A stretch of DNA of 10,167 nt. Source: Bdellovibrionales bacterium (GTDB lineage: Bacteria > Bdellovibrionota > JAFGOL01). The DNA lies in assembly GCA_022707945.1 (NCBI GenBank), contig JAKIZQ010000030.1, forward strand, positions 268-10,434, given 5' to 3'. The notes under the pieces are model-generated. The model ran no database searches and was not told where the DNA came from. It worked only from the letters and a program-made list of their open reading frames with translations. Below are positions 1-7,002 of this stretch, piece after piece. Numbering within the stretch: position 1 is the stretch's first letter; each line of letters opens with the position of its first letter. Position numbers and translations under genes: made by a program.

Positions 1-962
1 TCTCGCAACTTGCCACTTTTTTTCATCTCTATCGCTATGCTCTCAAATATTTGTTCCACCCTTGCCTGTATTATCTCTGACAAAAGATTGCTTGGCACTT
101 GTTGATTGTTCTTTGCTCCACCAACAGTACTTATAGTTATATATTCCTCTCGTTCTGCCATTCTGGATATTGCATAACCATGTTTTTTCTTTAATTGTTC
201 AGCGTCTGGTATAAGCACCCTTAATAGATGAGATATATCTGATGTTATTTTGTTTCCAGCAATAGGTATTACACTGGAATGTATAAGACTATTCTCGTGG
301 AATATGGTCATATCAGTAGTACCACCACCAATATCGACCATAACGACACCAACTTGTGTTTCTTCTTCACCGAGCACAGCATATCCAGAGGCTAAAGGCT
401 CCAATATTGGTTCCCCCATCAATTCAAGACCAGCCTTGTTTATGCATCTCTTTATATCTTCGACAGTATTGGCACTAGCTGTAATTATGTGAACCTTTGG
501 TTCTAGTCTTACTCCAGATTTACCCAAAGGACTCCTTATACCTCTTTGCTGATCTATTACATACTCCTGAGGAATCATCTCAAGCAATTTTCTGCTACTA
601 TCGATCTTAATTGCACGTTCTGTATTCTTTAAAGCCTTGTCTATATCATGCTGAGTTATTGGCCCGCCCTTAAGGACCCACATGCCGCTGTCGTTAAAGC
701 TCTTTATTTGAGAATCTGCTATCCCTGTAAAAACATTTTTTATCTTATATCCAGACATCAACTCGGCCTGATGTCGTGCAGATTTTATAGCTTCAACAGT
801 AGAATTTATATCTATAATAGTACCTTGCTTTACGCCTGTCGACGGAGCTTCTCCTATTCCTATTATTTCTATACATCTATTCTCTGTAAGTCTTCCAACC
901 AATATACACACCTTGGTGGTCCCAAGGTCCAATCCTGCAATAATGTTGTTATTAAGTTCCAT
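1..962 (-). CDS. ftsA: Cell division protein FtsA (C-terminus beyond window)
   Basis: FtsA is an actin-fold ATPase that anchors FtsZ filaments to the inner membrane and recruits later divisome proteins. About 320 codons are visible from the ATG at 960-962; the usual length is about 400-420 residues, so the C-terminal part, including the amphipathic membrane-targeting helix, lies off the left edge. Diagnostic motifs seen are the phosphate-1 loop GLDLGTTKV (residues 10-18), the FtsA-specific stretch around EAIKSARHQAELMSGYKI, the IPQEYVID segment before the 1C region, SGVRLEPKVHIIT (149-161), the second phosphate loop DIGGGTTD (210-217) and the adenosine-side IAGNKITSDI (234-243). An AGGTG ribosome-binding site lies 10 nt upstream of the ATG (973-977). 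The gene is divergent from ftsQ rather than downstream of it. The identification is secure because the family-specific insertions are present, which separates it from MreB, PilM and DnaK. Confidence 0.96.
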   Translation of the reverse strand, partial: MELNNNIIAGLDLGTTKVCILVGRLTENRCIEIIGIGEAPSTGVKQGTIIDINSTVEAIKSARHQAELMSGYKIKNVFTGIADSQIKSFNDSGMWVLKGGPITQHDIDKALKNTERAIKIDSSRKLLEMIPQEYVIDQQRGIRSPLGKSGVRLEPKVHIITASANTVEDIKRCINKAGLELMGEPILEPLASGYAVLGEEETQVGVVMVDIGGGTTDMTIFHENSLIHSSVIPIAGNKITSDISHLLRVLIPDAEQLKKKHGYAISRMAEREEYITISTVGGAKNNQQVPSNLLSEIIQARVEQIFESIAIEMKKSGKLR

Positions 963-997
963 CAGTTAAAAACACCTGTGGTAAAGCATATAACGTT

Positions 998-1007
998 ATT
1001 ATATATT
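998..1007. promoter_or_regulatory. Overlapping candidate -10 elements for divergent ftsA and ftsQ
   Basis: In the 51-bp gap between the two divisome genes, the minus strand reads TATAAT at 1003-998 (a possible -10 for ftsA, start near 991, about 28 nt of leader). The plus strand reads TATATT at 1002-1007 (a possible -10 for ftsQ). The two overlap by two bases, so the two directions could compete for polymerase. Neither has a recognisable -35 at 17 nt, and the gap is AT-rich, so chance matches are likely. Confidence 0.3.
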
Positions 1008-1013
1008 ATTAGC

Positions 1014-1748
1014 ATGGATAATATATACATAAAAGCAAATAAAAAAGGGAAGAAAAAAATTGGCAGATGGATACTTCTTGTCATAGTTCTTACTCTTTTA
1101 TTTTTTGGACTGTTCAAAGGATGCCAGCATACTATAAGAGCAATAAATAATGTTGAGGCAATAAAGGTCAAGAAAATCAATGTGAAAGCGCCTTCTATAG
1201 TTTCGCAAAAAGAGCTTATAGAACTGTCTGGCATACGAATAGGACAAGGTATCCTAGAGGTATCAACCTTGTCTGCACAAAAGCAACTAAACAAACACAA
1301 ATGGGTAAAAAAAGCAAAAGTAAGACGTTCTTTGCCCTCAACTATCAATATAGACATAACACCAAAAAAAGTAAAAGCACTAGCGATGATAAACAATGAA
1401 CTTTTCTACATAGACGAAGAAGGCAAGAAAATAGATAAATTTACTCCCGGTCATTATAACGACGTAATAGTTATAAATTCAAAACAGGAAAATTATCCAA
1501 GAGCTATTAACTCTATCTATGAACTAAAAAAATTAGAGCCAGTTTCGGAATTAGCAATAGAACAAGACGTACTATCTATATATTCCTCTAAATTCCATTT
1601 CAAAATAAAAGTTGATATAGATAATATAGACGCTAGTTTATCCAAAGCTTTTATGGTCATAAAGGATTTAGAAGGTAGAGGTGAAAAAGCAAAAACAATA
1701 GACGCATCTTTACCTGGAAACAAAGTGGTCGTAATAGGAAAGTATTAA
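1014..1748 (+). CDS. ftsQ: Cell division protein FtsQ/DivIB
   Basis: FtsQ is a bitopic divisome protein that links FtsA/FtsZ-dependent assembly to the FtsB-FtsL complex and septal peptidoglycan synthesis. The 244-residue product has a short lysine-rich cytoplasmic tail (residues 1-18), one membrane helix (about 19-35), then a POTRA domain (about 50-120: IKVKKINVKAPSIVS, GIRIGQGIL, KHKWVKKAKVRRSLPSTINI). A beta domain follows with the typical LFYIDEEGKKID segment. The order and spacing match FtsQ, including the family hallmark of hydrophobic-W-V-x-x-A-x-V before the arginine-rich P-x-T-I/L strand. The frame is open upstream to 648, but that part is antisense to ftsA, so the ATG at 1014 is preferred. 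No Shine-Dalgarno sequence precedes it. The stop codon overlaps that of the convergent FHA gene. Confidence 0.93.
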   Translation: MDNIYIKANKKGKKKIGRWILLVIVLTLLFFGLFKGCQHTIRAINNVEAIKVKKINVKAPSIVSQKELIELSGIRIGQGILEVSTLSAQKQLNKHKWVKKAKVRRSLPSTINIDITPKKVKALAMINNELFYIDEEGKKIDKFTPGHYNDVIVINSKQENYPRAINSIYELKKLEPVSELAIEQDVLSIYSSKFHFKIKVDIDNIDASLSKAFMVIKDLEGRGEKAKTIDASLPGNKVVVIGKY

Positions 1749-2737
1749 AAATCCATTTTGCCTTCTTGATAGGAATCGGCAATATATTGAAAAAACCTTT
1801 TTATTACATATGCATCAAAAGATGCTGCACGCAACATTATTCTTCCTCTATTAGTAACAATGGTGGCGTACAGATTAAACTTTTCACCGTCGTTCCATAT
1901 AACCCATTGCCAAACACCTAGTTTGGATTTTGCATAAGCAAATTTTTCTTTTACGCCATTCTCTTTAAGAAAATTCTCTTCGTGCCATATGAAGTTCTTA
2001 ACTCTTTCCATTTCTGGATTACCATTAAAATCTTTTTTGAACCTTTGAACGGTTATGTTTGCCTGTACATAACTATTAGAGCCTGTGCTTGCCTCTAATG
2101 GGTTCATTATCTCTACATAATATACCCTTGGTTCGTATACACCAAAATCCTTTACAAGATCTGTGCTGTCCTGTGTTTTCCAATCACCAGCGGGGAACAT
2201 TAGTGTATCACCAAGTACTATGGTCCTATTAACGCCTACTGTGTAAGGTGGCAGAATCTCTTCTGCTTTCTCCCAAGGTTTTCCTCCATCTTTAAGTGTG
2301 TTCTGTTCACCAGATGGTATTATCAGCCATATAAAAAAAACAAAAACCAGCACTGTAAGGAATAAATAAAGATATTTATTTTTGGAATCCATCCCTCTAT
2401 TTATTACATAAACTACTTTTTTTAGGTCACCTTCAAAATGTACTTTGTAAACACTTACTGCTTTTTCTCCTGAACCACCAAACGATATTATGTCGCCTTC
2501 TTTAAGAGCCTGTCTTTTTATTTTTCTATTATTAAGATAGGTTCCATTAGTACTGTTAGTATCTATTATCGTTACCCTGGTACCACTAAAATGTATCTCT
2601 GCATGTGAAGCTGATATTCTTTCATTATTTATCTCTATGTCGGAGTTCTTTCTACCTACACGAGTAGTACCCCTTGGGATAATATAGGTCTTACCCGGTG
2701 ATCGACCTTTTATTTCTTCTAATACAACTTTAAACAT
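1745..2737 (-). CDS. FHA-domain single-pass membrane protein with unknown extracytoplasmic domain
   Basis: The product is 330 residues. Residues 1-100 form an FHA phosphothreonine-binding domain with the binding-site residues visible: G28-R29, S42-x-x-H45 and the NSTNGTY loop (61-67), followed by LKEGDIISFG. A basic stretch (about K119-K121) precedes one membrane helix at about 122-140, so the FHA domain should be cytoplasmic and the remaining 190 residues outside the membrane. That C-terminal part, from about 150 to 330, has no motif I can name. It is rich in aromatic residues and predicted beta-strand-like segments (VWQWVIWNDGEKFNLYATIV, then RIMLRAASFDAY). The function may be relaying Ser/Thr phosphorylation to the envelope, but that is inference. 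The gene lies just past the metK terminator and is convergent with ftsQ. The start has only a poor ribosome-binding site (a GA-rich run about 12-16 nt upstream), and I found no convincing promoter. Confidence 0.85.
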   Translation of the reverse strand: MFKVVLEEIKGRSPGKTYIIPRGTTRVGRKNSDIEINNERISASHAEIHFSGTRVTIIDTNSTNGTYLNNRKIKRQALKEGDIISFGGSGEKAVSVYKVHFEGDLKKVVYVINRGMDSKNKYLYLFLTVLVFVFFIWLIIPSGEQNTLKDGGKPWEKAEEILPPYTVGVNRTIVLGDTLMFPAGDWKTQDSTDLVKDFGVYEPRVYYVEIMNPLEASTGSNSYVQANITVQRFKKDFNGNPEMERVKNFIWHEENFLKENGVKEKFAYAKSKLGVWQWVIWNDGEKFNLYATIVTNRGRIMLRAASFDAYVIKRFFQYIADSYQEGKMDF

Positions 2738-2778
2738 ATGGATATTCTACTCTTCTATTACCGTTTTTTAAAGAGAAT

Positions 2779-2810
2779 AAAAAAAGAGCCTCAAGCAATA
2801 GCTGAGGCCC
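2779..2810 (-). terminator. Intrinsic terminator of metK
   Basis: Read on the minus strand, a GC-rich hairpin (GCCTCA arm paired with TGAGGC, extended by an inner GC pair past one bulged A, with an AT-rich four-base loop) is followed by TC and seven consecutive T residues. It begins about 25 nt after the metK stop codon, so it is well placed to end the metK transcript. On the plus strand the trailing sequence is CCTTTATA, a poor T-tract, so it looks one-directional. Confidence 0.88.
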
Positions 2811-2834
2811 TTTATAATATCAAGTTCTAAAAGC

Positions 2835-3995
2835 CTATTTACAGAAATCTTTAAGAGCCTGTACTCTATCTAGTTTTTCCCATGTAAAGCCCTCTTCTTC
2901 TCTACCAAAATGCCCATACGCAGCTGTTTTGCTATAAGGGACATATTTAAGATTGAGTTCTTTTATTATGTCAGCTGGTTTAATAGGGAAAAGTTCTCTT
3001 ACAGCATTAACTAGCTTTTTGTTATCACATTTTGATGTACCAAAATCCTCTACCATTATTGATAGTGGTTCAGCAACACCTATCGCATAGGCAAGTTCTA
3101 TCTCGCATCTTTCAGCAAGTCCTGCAGCGACTATATTCTTTGCAATATATCTTGCTGCATATGCTGCAGAACGATCCACTTTTGAAGGATCTTTACCAGA
3201 AAAAGCTCCACCACCGTGTCTTGAAAAACCGCCATATGTATCTACGATGATCTTTCTACCTGTTAAACCACAATCTCCCTGTGGACCACCTACTACGAAT
3301 CTACCAGTAGGGTTAACATAATAAGTTGGGTTTTTTAACAAATTAACAGGAAGTGTCTTTTTTATTACTTCTTCTACGATCATGTCCTGTAGTTTTTTGT
3401 GAGTTATTGTTTCTGCATGTTGCGTAGAAACAACTACAGTAGTTATTTCAACAGGCTTATTGTTTTCATATCTAACTGTGACCTGAGTTTTTCCATCTGG
3501 TCTTAGTTCCAATATTCTGCCACTCTTTCTTACTTCTGAAAGTTGTTTAGCAAGCAAATGTGAATAATATATAGGTGCTGGCATTAAGACATCTGTGTCC
3601 TTGCAAGCAAAGCCGAACATCATCCCTTGATCCCCTGCTCCTTGTTCCTTGTGTAGACCATTGCCTTCATCAACACCCATAGCTATGTCTGGAGACTGTT
3701 TATCTATACTTGTCATAACCGCGCAAGTCTCCCAGTCATAACCCATGTCTGAATGTGTATAACCTATTCTCTTTATCGTAGCCCTAACTATTGAAGGCAT
3801 ATCAACATAAGTATTAGTTGTTATTTCTCCAGCTATTACAGCCATACCTGTGGTAACCAAGGTCTCACATGCTACCCTAGACTCAGGGTCGTCTTTTAAC
3901 ATTGCCTCGAGTATTGAATCAGATATCTGATCAGCTATTTTATCTGGATGACCCTCTGTAACTGATTCAGACGTAAAAATAAAATCTCCTGCCAT
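2835..3995 (-). CDS. metK: S-adenosylmethionine synthetase
   Basis: MetK condenses methionine and ATP to S-adenosylmethionine, releasing phosphate and pyrophosphate; it is a cytoplasmic tetramer. The product is 386 residues, typical of the family. Motifs seen include SVTEGHPDKIADQISD (residues 11-26, with the ATP-contacting HPDK), the GAGDQGMMFGFA signature, GDCGLTGRKIIVDTYGG and the phosphate-binding GGGAFSGKDPSKVDRSAAY loop. The frame is open 14 codons further upstream (to 4037), but the ATG at 3993-3995 has a perfect AGGAGG (4005-4010) nine nt before it and gives the conserved N-terminus. A promoter directly upstream and a terminator directly downstream suggest a unit of one gene, although read-through from ackA is possible. 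SAM made here is the substrate of SpeD encoded at the other end of the window. Confidence 0.98.
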   Translation of the reverse strand: MAGDFIFTSESVTEGHPDKIADQISDSILEAMLKDDPESRVACETLVTTGMAVIAGEITTNTYVDMPSIVRATIKRIGYTHSDMGYDWETCAVMTSIDKQSPDIAMGVDEGNGLHKEQGAGDQGMMFGFACKDTDVLMPAPIYYSHLLAKQLSEVRKSGRILELRPDGKTQVTVRYENNKPVEITTVVVSTQHAETITHKKLQDMIVEEVIKKTLPVNLLKNPTYYVNPTGRFVVGGPQGDCGLTGRKIIVDTYGGFSRHGGGAFSGKDPSKVDRSAAYAARYIAKNIVAAGLAERCEIELAYAIGVAEPLSIMVEDFGTSKCDNKKLVNAVRELFPIKPADIIKELNLKYVPYSKTAAYGHFGREEEGFTWEKLDRVQALKDFCK

Positions 3996-4025
3996 ATTCC
4001 TTTTCCTCCTAAATAATTCAAAAGA

Positions 4026-4054
4026 CTTAAATCGCATGGCTTTTTACCTGTCAA
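4026..4054 (-). promoter_or_regulatory. Sigma-70-type promoter of metK
   Basis: On the minus strand a perfect TTGACA (4054-4049) is followed by a 17-bp spacer and TTTAAG (4031-4026, 4 of 6 matches to TATAAT). This puts the start near 4019 and leaves only about 24 nt of leader before the metK ATG. A small inverted repeat, GGCTT/AAGCC (4038-4042 and 4053-4057), spans the -35 and spacer. It lacks a T-tract, so it is a possible operator rather than an ackA terminator. The leader is too short for a SAM riboswitch. Confidence 0.72.
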
Positions 4055-4062
4055 GCCCTATC

Positions 4063-5280
4063 TTAATAATCAACCCTATCGCCTTTTATGATTTTTTCTG
4101 TATCAAGAGCTATAACAAGCTCTTCGTTGGTCGGTATTATGAATATAGGTACTTTAGAATCTGAGGTAGATATAAGGGCCTCTTTTCTATTAAGTTCAAG
4201 GTTCTTTTTCTTGTCTAATTTTATGCCCATGAATTCCAATCCATCAGTTGAATATTCCCTAACGAACTCATCATTCTCTCCTATTCCACCTGTAAAAACC
4301 AAGGCATCAACTCCACCCATCGCCGCTGCATAAGAAGCTATATATTTCTTAAGCCTGTAACAATATATATCAAGTGCCAGCTTTGAATCTACATCACCTT
4401 CTGCTATTAGATCATGCAACTCTCTCATGTCGCTACATTTTCCACTAACACCAAGTATGCCGCTCTTCTTGTTTATAAGAGCATTAACGTCCTTTATGGA
4501 CATCTGCAAATTTTCCATCATAAAAAGAGGAAGTGCTGGGTCCATGTCTCCAGCCCTTGTCCCCATTACAAGACCTTCTACTGGAGTAAGCCCCATAGAT
4601 GTATCTACACTGACGCCACCTTTTATAGCGGCAATACTTGCTCCATTACCAAGATGACAAGTTATTATTTTAAGGTCCTTAATGTCTTTGTTCATTTTTT
4701 CTGCCGCTAATCTTGATACGAAACGGTGCGACGTTCCATGAAAACCATATCTTTTGATCATGTGCTTTTTATAATATTCCTGAGGTATAGCGTATAAGAA
4801 CGCATGCTTTGGCATTGTTTGATGAAATGCTGTATCAAAAACACCACATTGAGTATGTTCTGGGAATAATTTTCTGCACACTTCTATACCGATGATGTTT
4901 GCTGGATTGTGTAAAGGTGCTAAAAATGTATATTTTTTTAAAGAATCAATTACATCATTGGTTATCTTAACTGAAGAACAAAACTCTTCTGCTCCATGTA
5001 CGACCCTGTGTCCAATACCTTCTATATCTTTAGTGTTATCTATAACTCCGCATTTTTCATTCTGTAGATGATCAACTATGGTCTGTATTGCCTTTTCATG
5101 ATCCACAAAAACAGTCTTTTCCTTGGATATAGCAAAACCTTTGTTGTTCTTATAGGTGAAAAGAGCGTCTTTTTCCCCTATCCTTTCTGCAATACCCCAC
5201 GCAAGTTTTTCTTTTGTTTGGGTCTCTACGAACTGAAACTTTACAGACGAACTCCCACAATTAATTACCAGGACCTTCAT
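4063..5280 (-). CDS. ackA: Acetate kinase
   Basis: AckA transfers phosphate between acetyl phosphate and ADP, giving acetate and ATP in fermentation, or runs in reverse for acetate activation. The 405-residue length is typical. Motifs of the ASKHA-fold family are all visible: the N-terminal VINCGSSSVKFQ (residues 5-16), HRVVHG (91-96), APLHNPAN (121-128), VFDTAFH, YGFHGTSH (178-185), HLGNGAS (209-215), GTRAGDMDP (240-248) with its arginine, FTGGIGEN, and the C-terminal TNEEL. The ATG at 5278-5280 is preceded by a purine-rich GGGAGAAGG. The gene starts 24 nt after the PilZ-domain gene with no terminator between them, so the two are likely co-transcribed. The usual partner, phosphotransacetylase, is not adjacent. 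Confidence 0.98.
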   Translation of the reverse strand: MKVLVINCGSSSVKFQFVETQTKEKLAWGIAERIGEKDALFTYKNNKGFAISKEKTVFVDHEKAIQTIVDHLQNEKCGVIDNTKDIEGIGHRVVHGAEEFCSSVKITNDVIDSLKKYTFLAPLHNPANIIGIEVCRKLFPEHTQCGVFDTAFHQTMPKHAFLYAIPQEYYKKHMIKRYGFHGTSHRFVSRLAAEKMNKDIKDLKIITCHLGNGASIAAIKGGVSVDTSMGLTPVEGLVMGTRAGDMDPALPLFMMENLQMSIKDVNALINKKSGILGVSGKCSDMRELHDLIAEGDVDSKLALDIYCYRLKKYIASYAAAMGGVDALVFTGGIGENDEFVREYSTDGLEFMGIKLDKKKNLELNRKEALISTSDSKVPIFIIPTNEELVIALDTEKIIKGDRVDY

Positions 5281-5304
5281 GTGCCTTCTCCCTCTAATGA
5301 TGTA

Positions 5305-6105
5305 TTAAAGTTTAATAAGCGTATTAAACAGGTCTTTAGTCCACAAAGAAAGACCCATAAGATATTCTGAATCAGATTCCATAGAATACCATACGACGAC
5401 TCCCTCGCTCTGTACCTTATTCCCTTTATGAGAGAATTCTATAGTAACGTTTTCACCGGGAGTATAAAAGTGTTTGCCTCTTAAGCACAAACCAGCCTCA
5501 CTAAAGTTGACCAGAGTAAAAGAATGTGACTCACCGTCGCTCTTCCTTGTTATAATAGTCCTAAAATTGCTGGCAGACACATCAAATCTTGGATATTTCC
5601 TTCTTTCTCTGTATGAGTCTATTACCGGCAATAAGCTTATTATTCTCTCAACTTCGTCCTCTGTTATATCTAACGAAAGTCTTTTATCACAATTAGGACA
5701 ATGTGGTTTTGTGTAAGAATTAAACGACAAGGTCATAGAGCTTGTATTTATCAACTGAGGATATTCCTCGTTACATGATGAGCAATAATAAGTAACAACA
5801 AAAGACCTTATTGCACGAGAGTTGCCCTTATCCATTTTTAAGATCGGGTCAAGAAGCCTATTAGGACACTCTATAAAAGTAAGGACATAACCAGTTTCTG
5901 CAAGTTTAGCTATTTCTTCTGACCAAACTTTTATGCCATCCTCGTTCATTTCCTTAACTTTTCTAAGTACAAAGACCACCTCTGATATATGGTCATTATC
6001 TTTTAATATCTTATTAAGTTCTCTGGTAAGTTTAAACTTTCCATCTATAGTTCCATTAAGACTTATGGTAAGTCTGTTGCCAACTATGCTAAATAAAAAT
6101 TCCAT
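5305..6105 (-). CDS. STAS-like / zinc-ribbon / PilZ-domain protein
   Basis: The product is 266 residues with three apparent parts. Residues 1-100 resemble a STAS-type fold (alternating strands and helices, NRLTISLNGTIDG, then EVVFVLRKVKEMNEDGIKVW) and would mediate protein contacts. Residues 105-142 carry two CxxC pairs (C108/C111 and C136/C139), as in a structural zinc ribbon. Residues 165-260 are a PilZ domain with both c-di-GMP-binding signatures intact: RxxxR (R169 to R173, inside RRKYPRF) and (D/N)xSxxG (N200, S202, G205), followed by the strand EGVVVWY and MGLSL. The PilZ part is confident; the STAS label rests on pattern only. There is no membrane segment. AAGGAG lies 7 nt before the ATG. 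As first gene of the minus-strand unit ahead of ackA, it is probably a cytosolic c-di-GMP receptor with an unknown output partner. Confidence 0.87.
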   Translation of the reverse strand: MEFLFSIVGNRLTISLNGTIDGKFKLTRELNKILKDNDHISEVVFVLRKVKEMNEDGIKVWSEEIAKLAETGYVLTFIECPNRLLDPILKMDKGNSRAIRSFVVTYYCSSCNEEYPQLINTSSMTLSFNSYTKPHCPNCDKRLSLDITEDEVERIISLLPVIDSYRERRKYPRFDVSASNFRTIITRKSDGESHSFTLVNFSEAGLCLRGKHFYTPGENVTIEFSHKGNKVQSEGVVVWYSMESDSEYLMGLSLWTKDLFNTLIKL

Positions 6106-6116
6106 ATCAAGACTCC

Positions 6117-6145
6117 TTTCAATTTATACAACTACATACTATAAT
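6117..6145 (+). promoter_or_regulatory. Promoter of the engB-pgi-cyclase operon
   Basis: A perfect TATAAT at 6140-6145 lies 24 nt upstream of the engB ATG. The hexamer 17 bp upstream of it is TTTCAA (6117-6122), a weak -35 match. The predicted start is near 6152, with about 17 nt of leader carrying AAGGA. No other promoter is obvious before the next three genes, so this one probably serves all four. Confidence 0.6.
6123..6128 (-). promoter_or_regulatory. Candidate -10 for the PilZ-domain gene
   Basis: The minus strand reads TATAAA at 6128-6123, 17 nt before the ATG at 6105, which is compatible with a very short leader. No good -35 is visible at the expected distance. It lies within the 63-bp gap shared with the divergent engB promoter, so regulation of the two directions could be linked. 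Confidence 0.35.
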
Positions 6146-6168
6146 TTGACTTGGTATCAAGGAAAATC

Positions 6169-6762
6169 ATGAATAAGAGTATACTACTAGCTACAATTTT
6201 TGAAAAGGGTTCATATCCAAAGACCACAGTCCCAGAAGTAACTTTGTGTGGGAGATCAAATTGTGGAAAATCGTCGTTCCTGAACGCAATATTAGGGATA
6301 AAAGGTGTAGCTAAGGTATCATCAAAACCAGGCAAAACAGCCTCTATAAATTTTTATAACCTATCTAATAAGTTGGTCATAACAGACCTTCCTGGTTATG
6401 GATATGCAAAGGCTAATTGGGAACTTAGGGAAAAATGGAAAATTCTTGTTGAAGACTACATTTTCAACAGAGAACAATTAAAACTGGCCATAATACTCGC
6501 AGACGTAAGACGTGGTATTGAAGAAGAGGAAATAGACCTTATAAACCTGTTCATGGGTAGGGGGATAAAGGTTCTAATAGTACTAACAAAAACAGATAAA
6601 TTGTCTCATTCTGCATTGTTAAGGACAAAGGCTGATACACTTGCCCAAATATCCAATTTATGGCAGGATATGAAACATAGAGTATTTTTTACATCATCAT
6701 TGAAAAAGACAGGCATAACAGAAGTCAAAAAAGCTTTAGAGGGAATAGTTAAAACAAAATGA
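6169..6762 (+). CDS. engB: Ribosome biogenesis GTPase EngB (YsxC/YihA)
   Basis: EngB is a small essential GTPase of the TrmE-Era-EngA-YihA-Septin group, needed for late assembly of the 50S ribosomal subunit. The 197-residue product shows every G-box: G1 GRSNCGKSS (28-36), G2 threonine within PGKT (54-57), the family-typical G3 DLPGYGYA (73-80), G4 TKTDK (140-144) and G5 SSLKKTG (176-182). The PGKT...NFY and DLPGYGYAK combination is specific to this family. AAGGA at 6159-6163 sits 5 nt before the ATG at 6169. A TTG at 6151 is also in frame but lies at the predicted transcription start and would leave no room for a ribosome-binding site. Its stop codon overlaps the ATG of the next gene (ATGA, 6759-6762). 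Confidence 0.96.
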   Translation: MNKSILLATIFEKGSYPKTTVPEVTLCGRSNCGKSSFLNAILGIKGVAKVSSKPGKTASINFYNLSNKLVITDLPGYGYAKANWELREKWKILVEDYIFNREQLKLAIILADVRRGIEEEEIDLINLFMGRGIKVLIVLTKTDKLSHSALLRTKADTLAQISNLWQDMKHRVFFTSSLKKTGITEVKKALEGIVKTK

Positions 6763-6992
6763 AACTAACAATGCTCACCATAATAGAATTATTGCTATTC
6801 AATCTATGTTTATTGTTAATACTACAACCTAGATTTCTTTTTAGTATATTCAATATACAACCAAAAACCGAAAAAAGGATACGCTACATAATGACAGGCT
6901 TGGCAGTTTTTTTCATCTGCGTCCTTTTTTGTTGGAGTTTTTTGTTCGGCTCTGTACTGTTCCTATACAAACAAGCTCTAATATACAATTAA
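6759..6992 (+). CDS. Small two-helix membrane protein, function unknown
   Basis: I do not recognise this 77-residue product. It has two strongly hydrophobic segments, about residues 5-23 and 44-69, joined by a basic loop (R25, K36, K39, R40, R42). This predicts two membrane helices with the loop in the cytoplasm and both ends outside. Four cysteines or tryptophans cluster in the second helix (C54, C58, W59). The start overlaps the engB stop in an ATGA arrangement, which suggests translational coupling; an AGAGGGA lies 14 nt upstream, farther than ideal. Only 10 nt separate its stop from the pgi ATG. The tight fit within the operon argues that it is real rather than chance, but it could be lineage-specific. 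Confidence 0.68.
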   Translation: MKLTMLTIIELLLFNLCLLLILQPRFLFSIFNIQPKTEKRIRYIMTGLAVFFICVLFCWSFLFGSVLFLYKQALIYN

Positions 6993-7002
6993 GAGGGTAA
7001 GA

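Noticed and set aside
250..492. 80-codon plus-strand frame opposite ftsA
   Set aside because: It lies entirely antisense to conserved FtsA motifs, including the second phosphate loop.
648..1013. Upstream extension of the ftsQ frame
   Set aside because: It is antisense to ftsA and encodes low-complexity sequence unlike FtsQ; the lysine-rich tail and membrane helix begin right after the ATG at 1014.
962..1396. 144-codon minus-strand frame opposite ftsQ
   Set aside because: It is a shadow of the well-supported FtsQ coding region, and its start has no support.
3996..4037. Fourteen-codon N-terminal extension of MetK
   Set aside because: The extension overlaps the AGGAGG that serves the internal ATG and the predicted transcript leader; the family N-terminus begins just after that ATG.
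3996..4062. SAM riboswitch upstream of metK, or an ackA terminator
   Set aside because: The predicted leader is only about 24 nt, and the short GGCTT/AAGCC repeat lacks a T-tract.
4414..4710. Plus-strand frames opposite ackA
   Set aside because: They are antisense to the conserved AckA active-site region and have no ribosome-binding site.
6151..6168. TTG start for EngB
   Set aside because: It coincides with the predicted transcription start, and the ATG at 6169 has a well-placed AAGGA.
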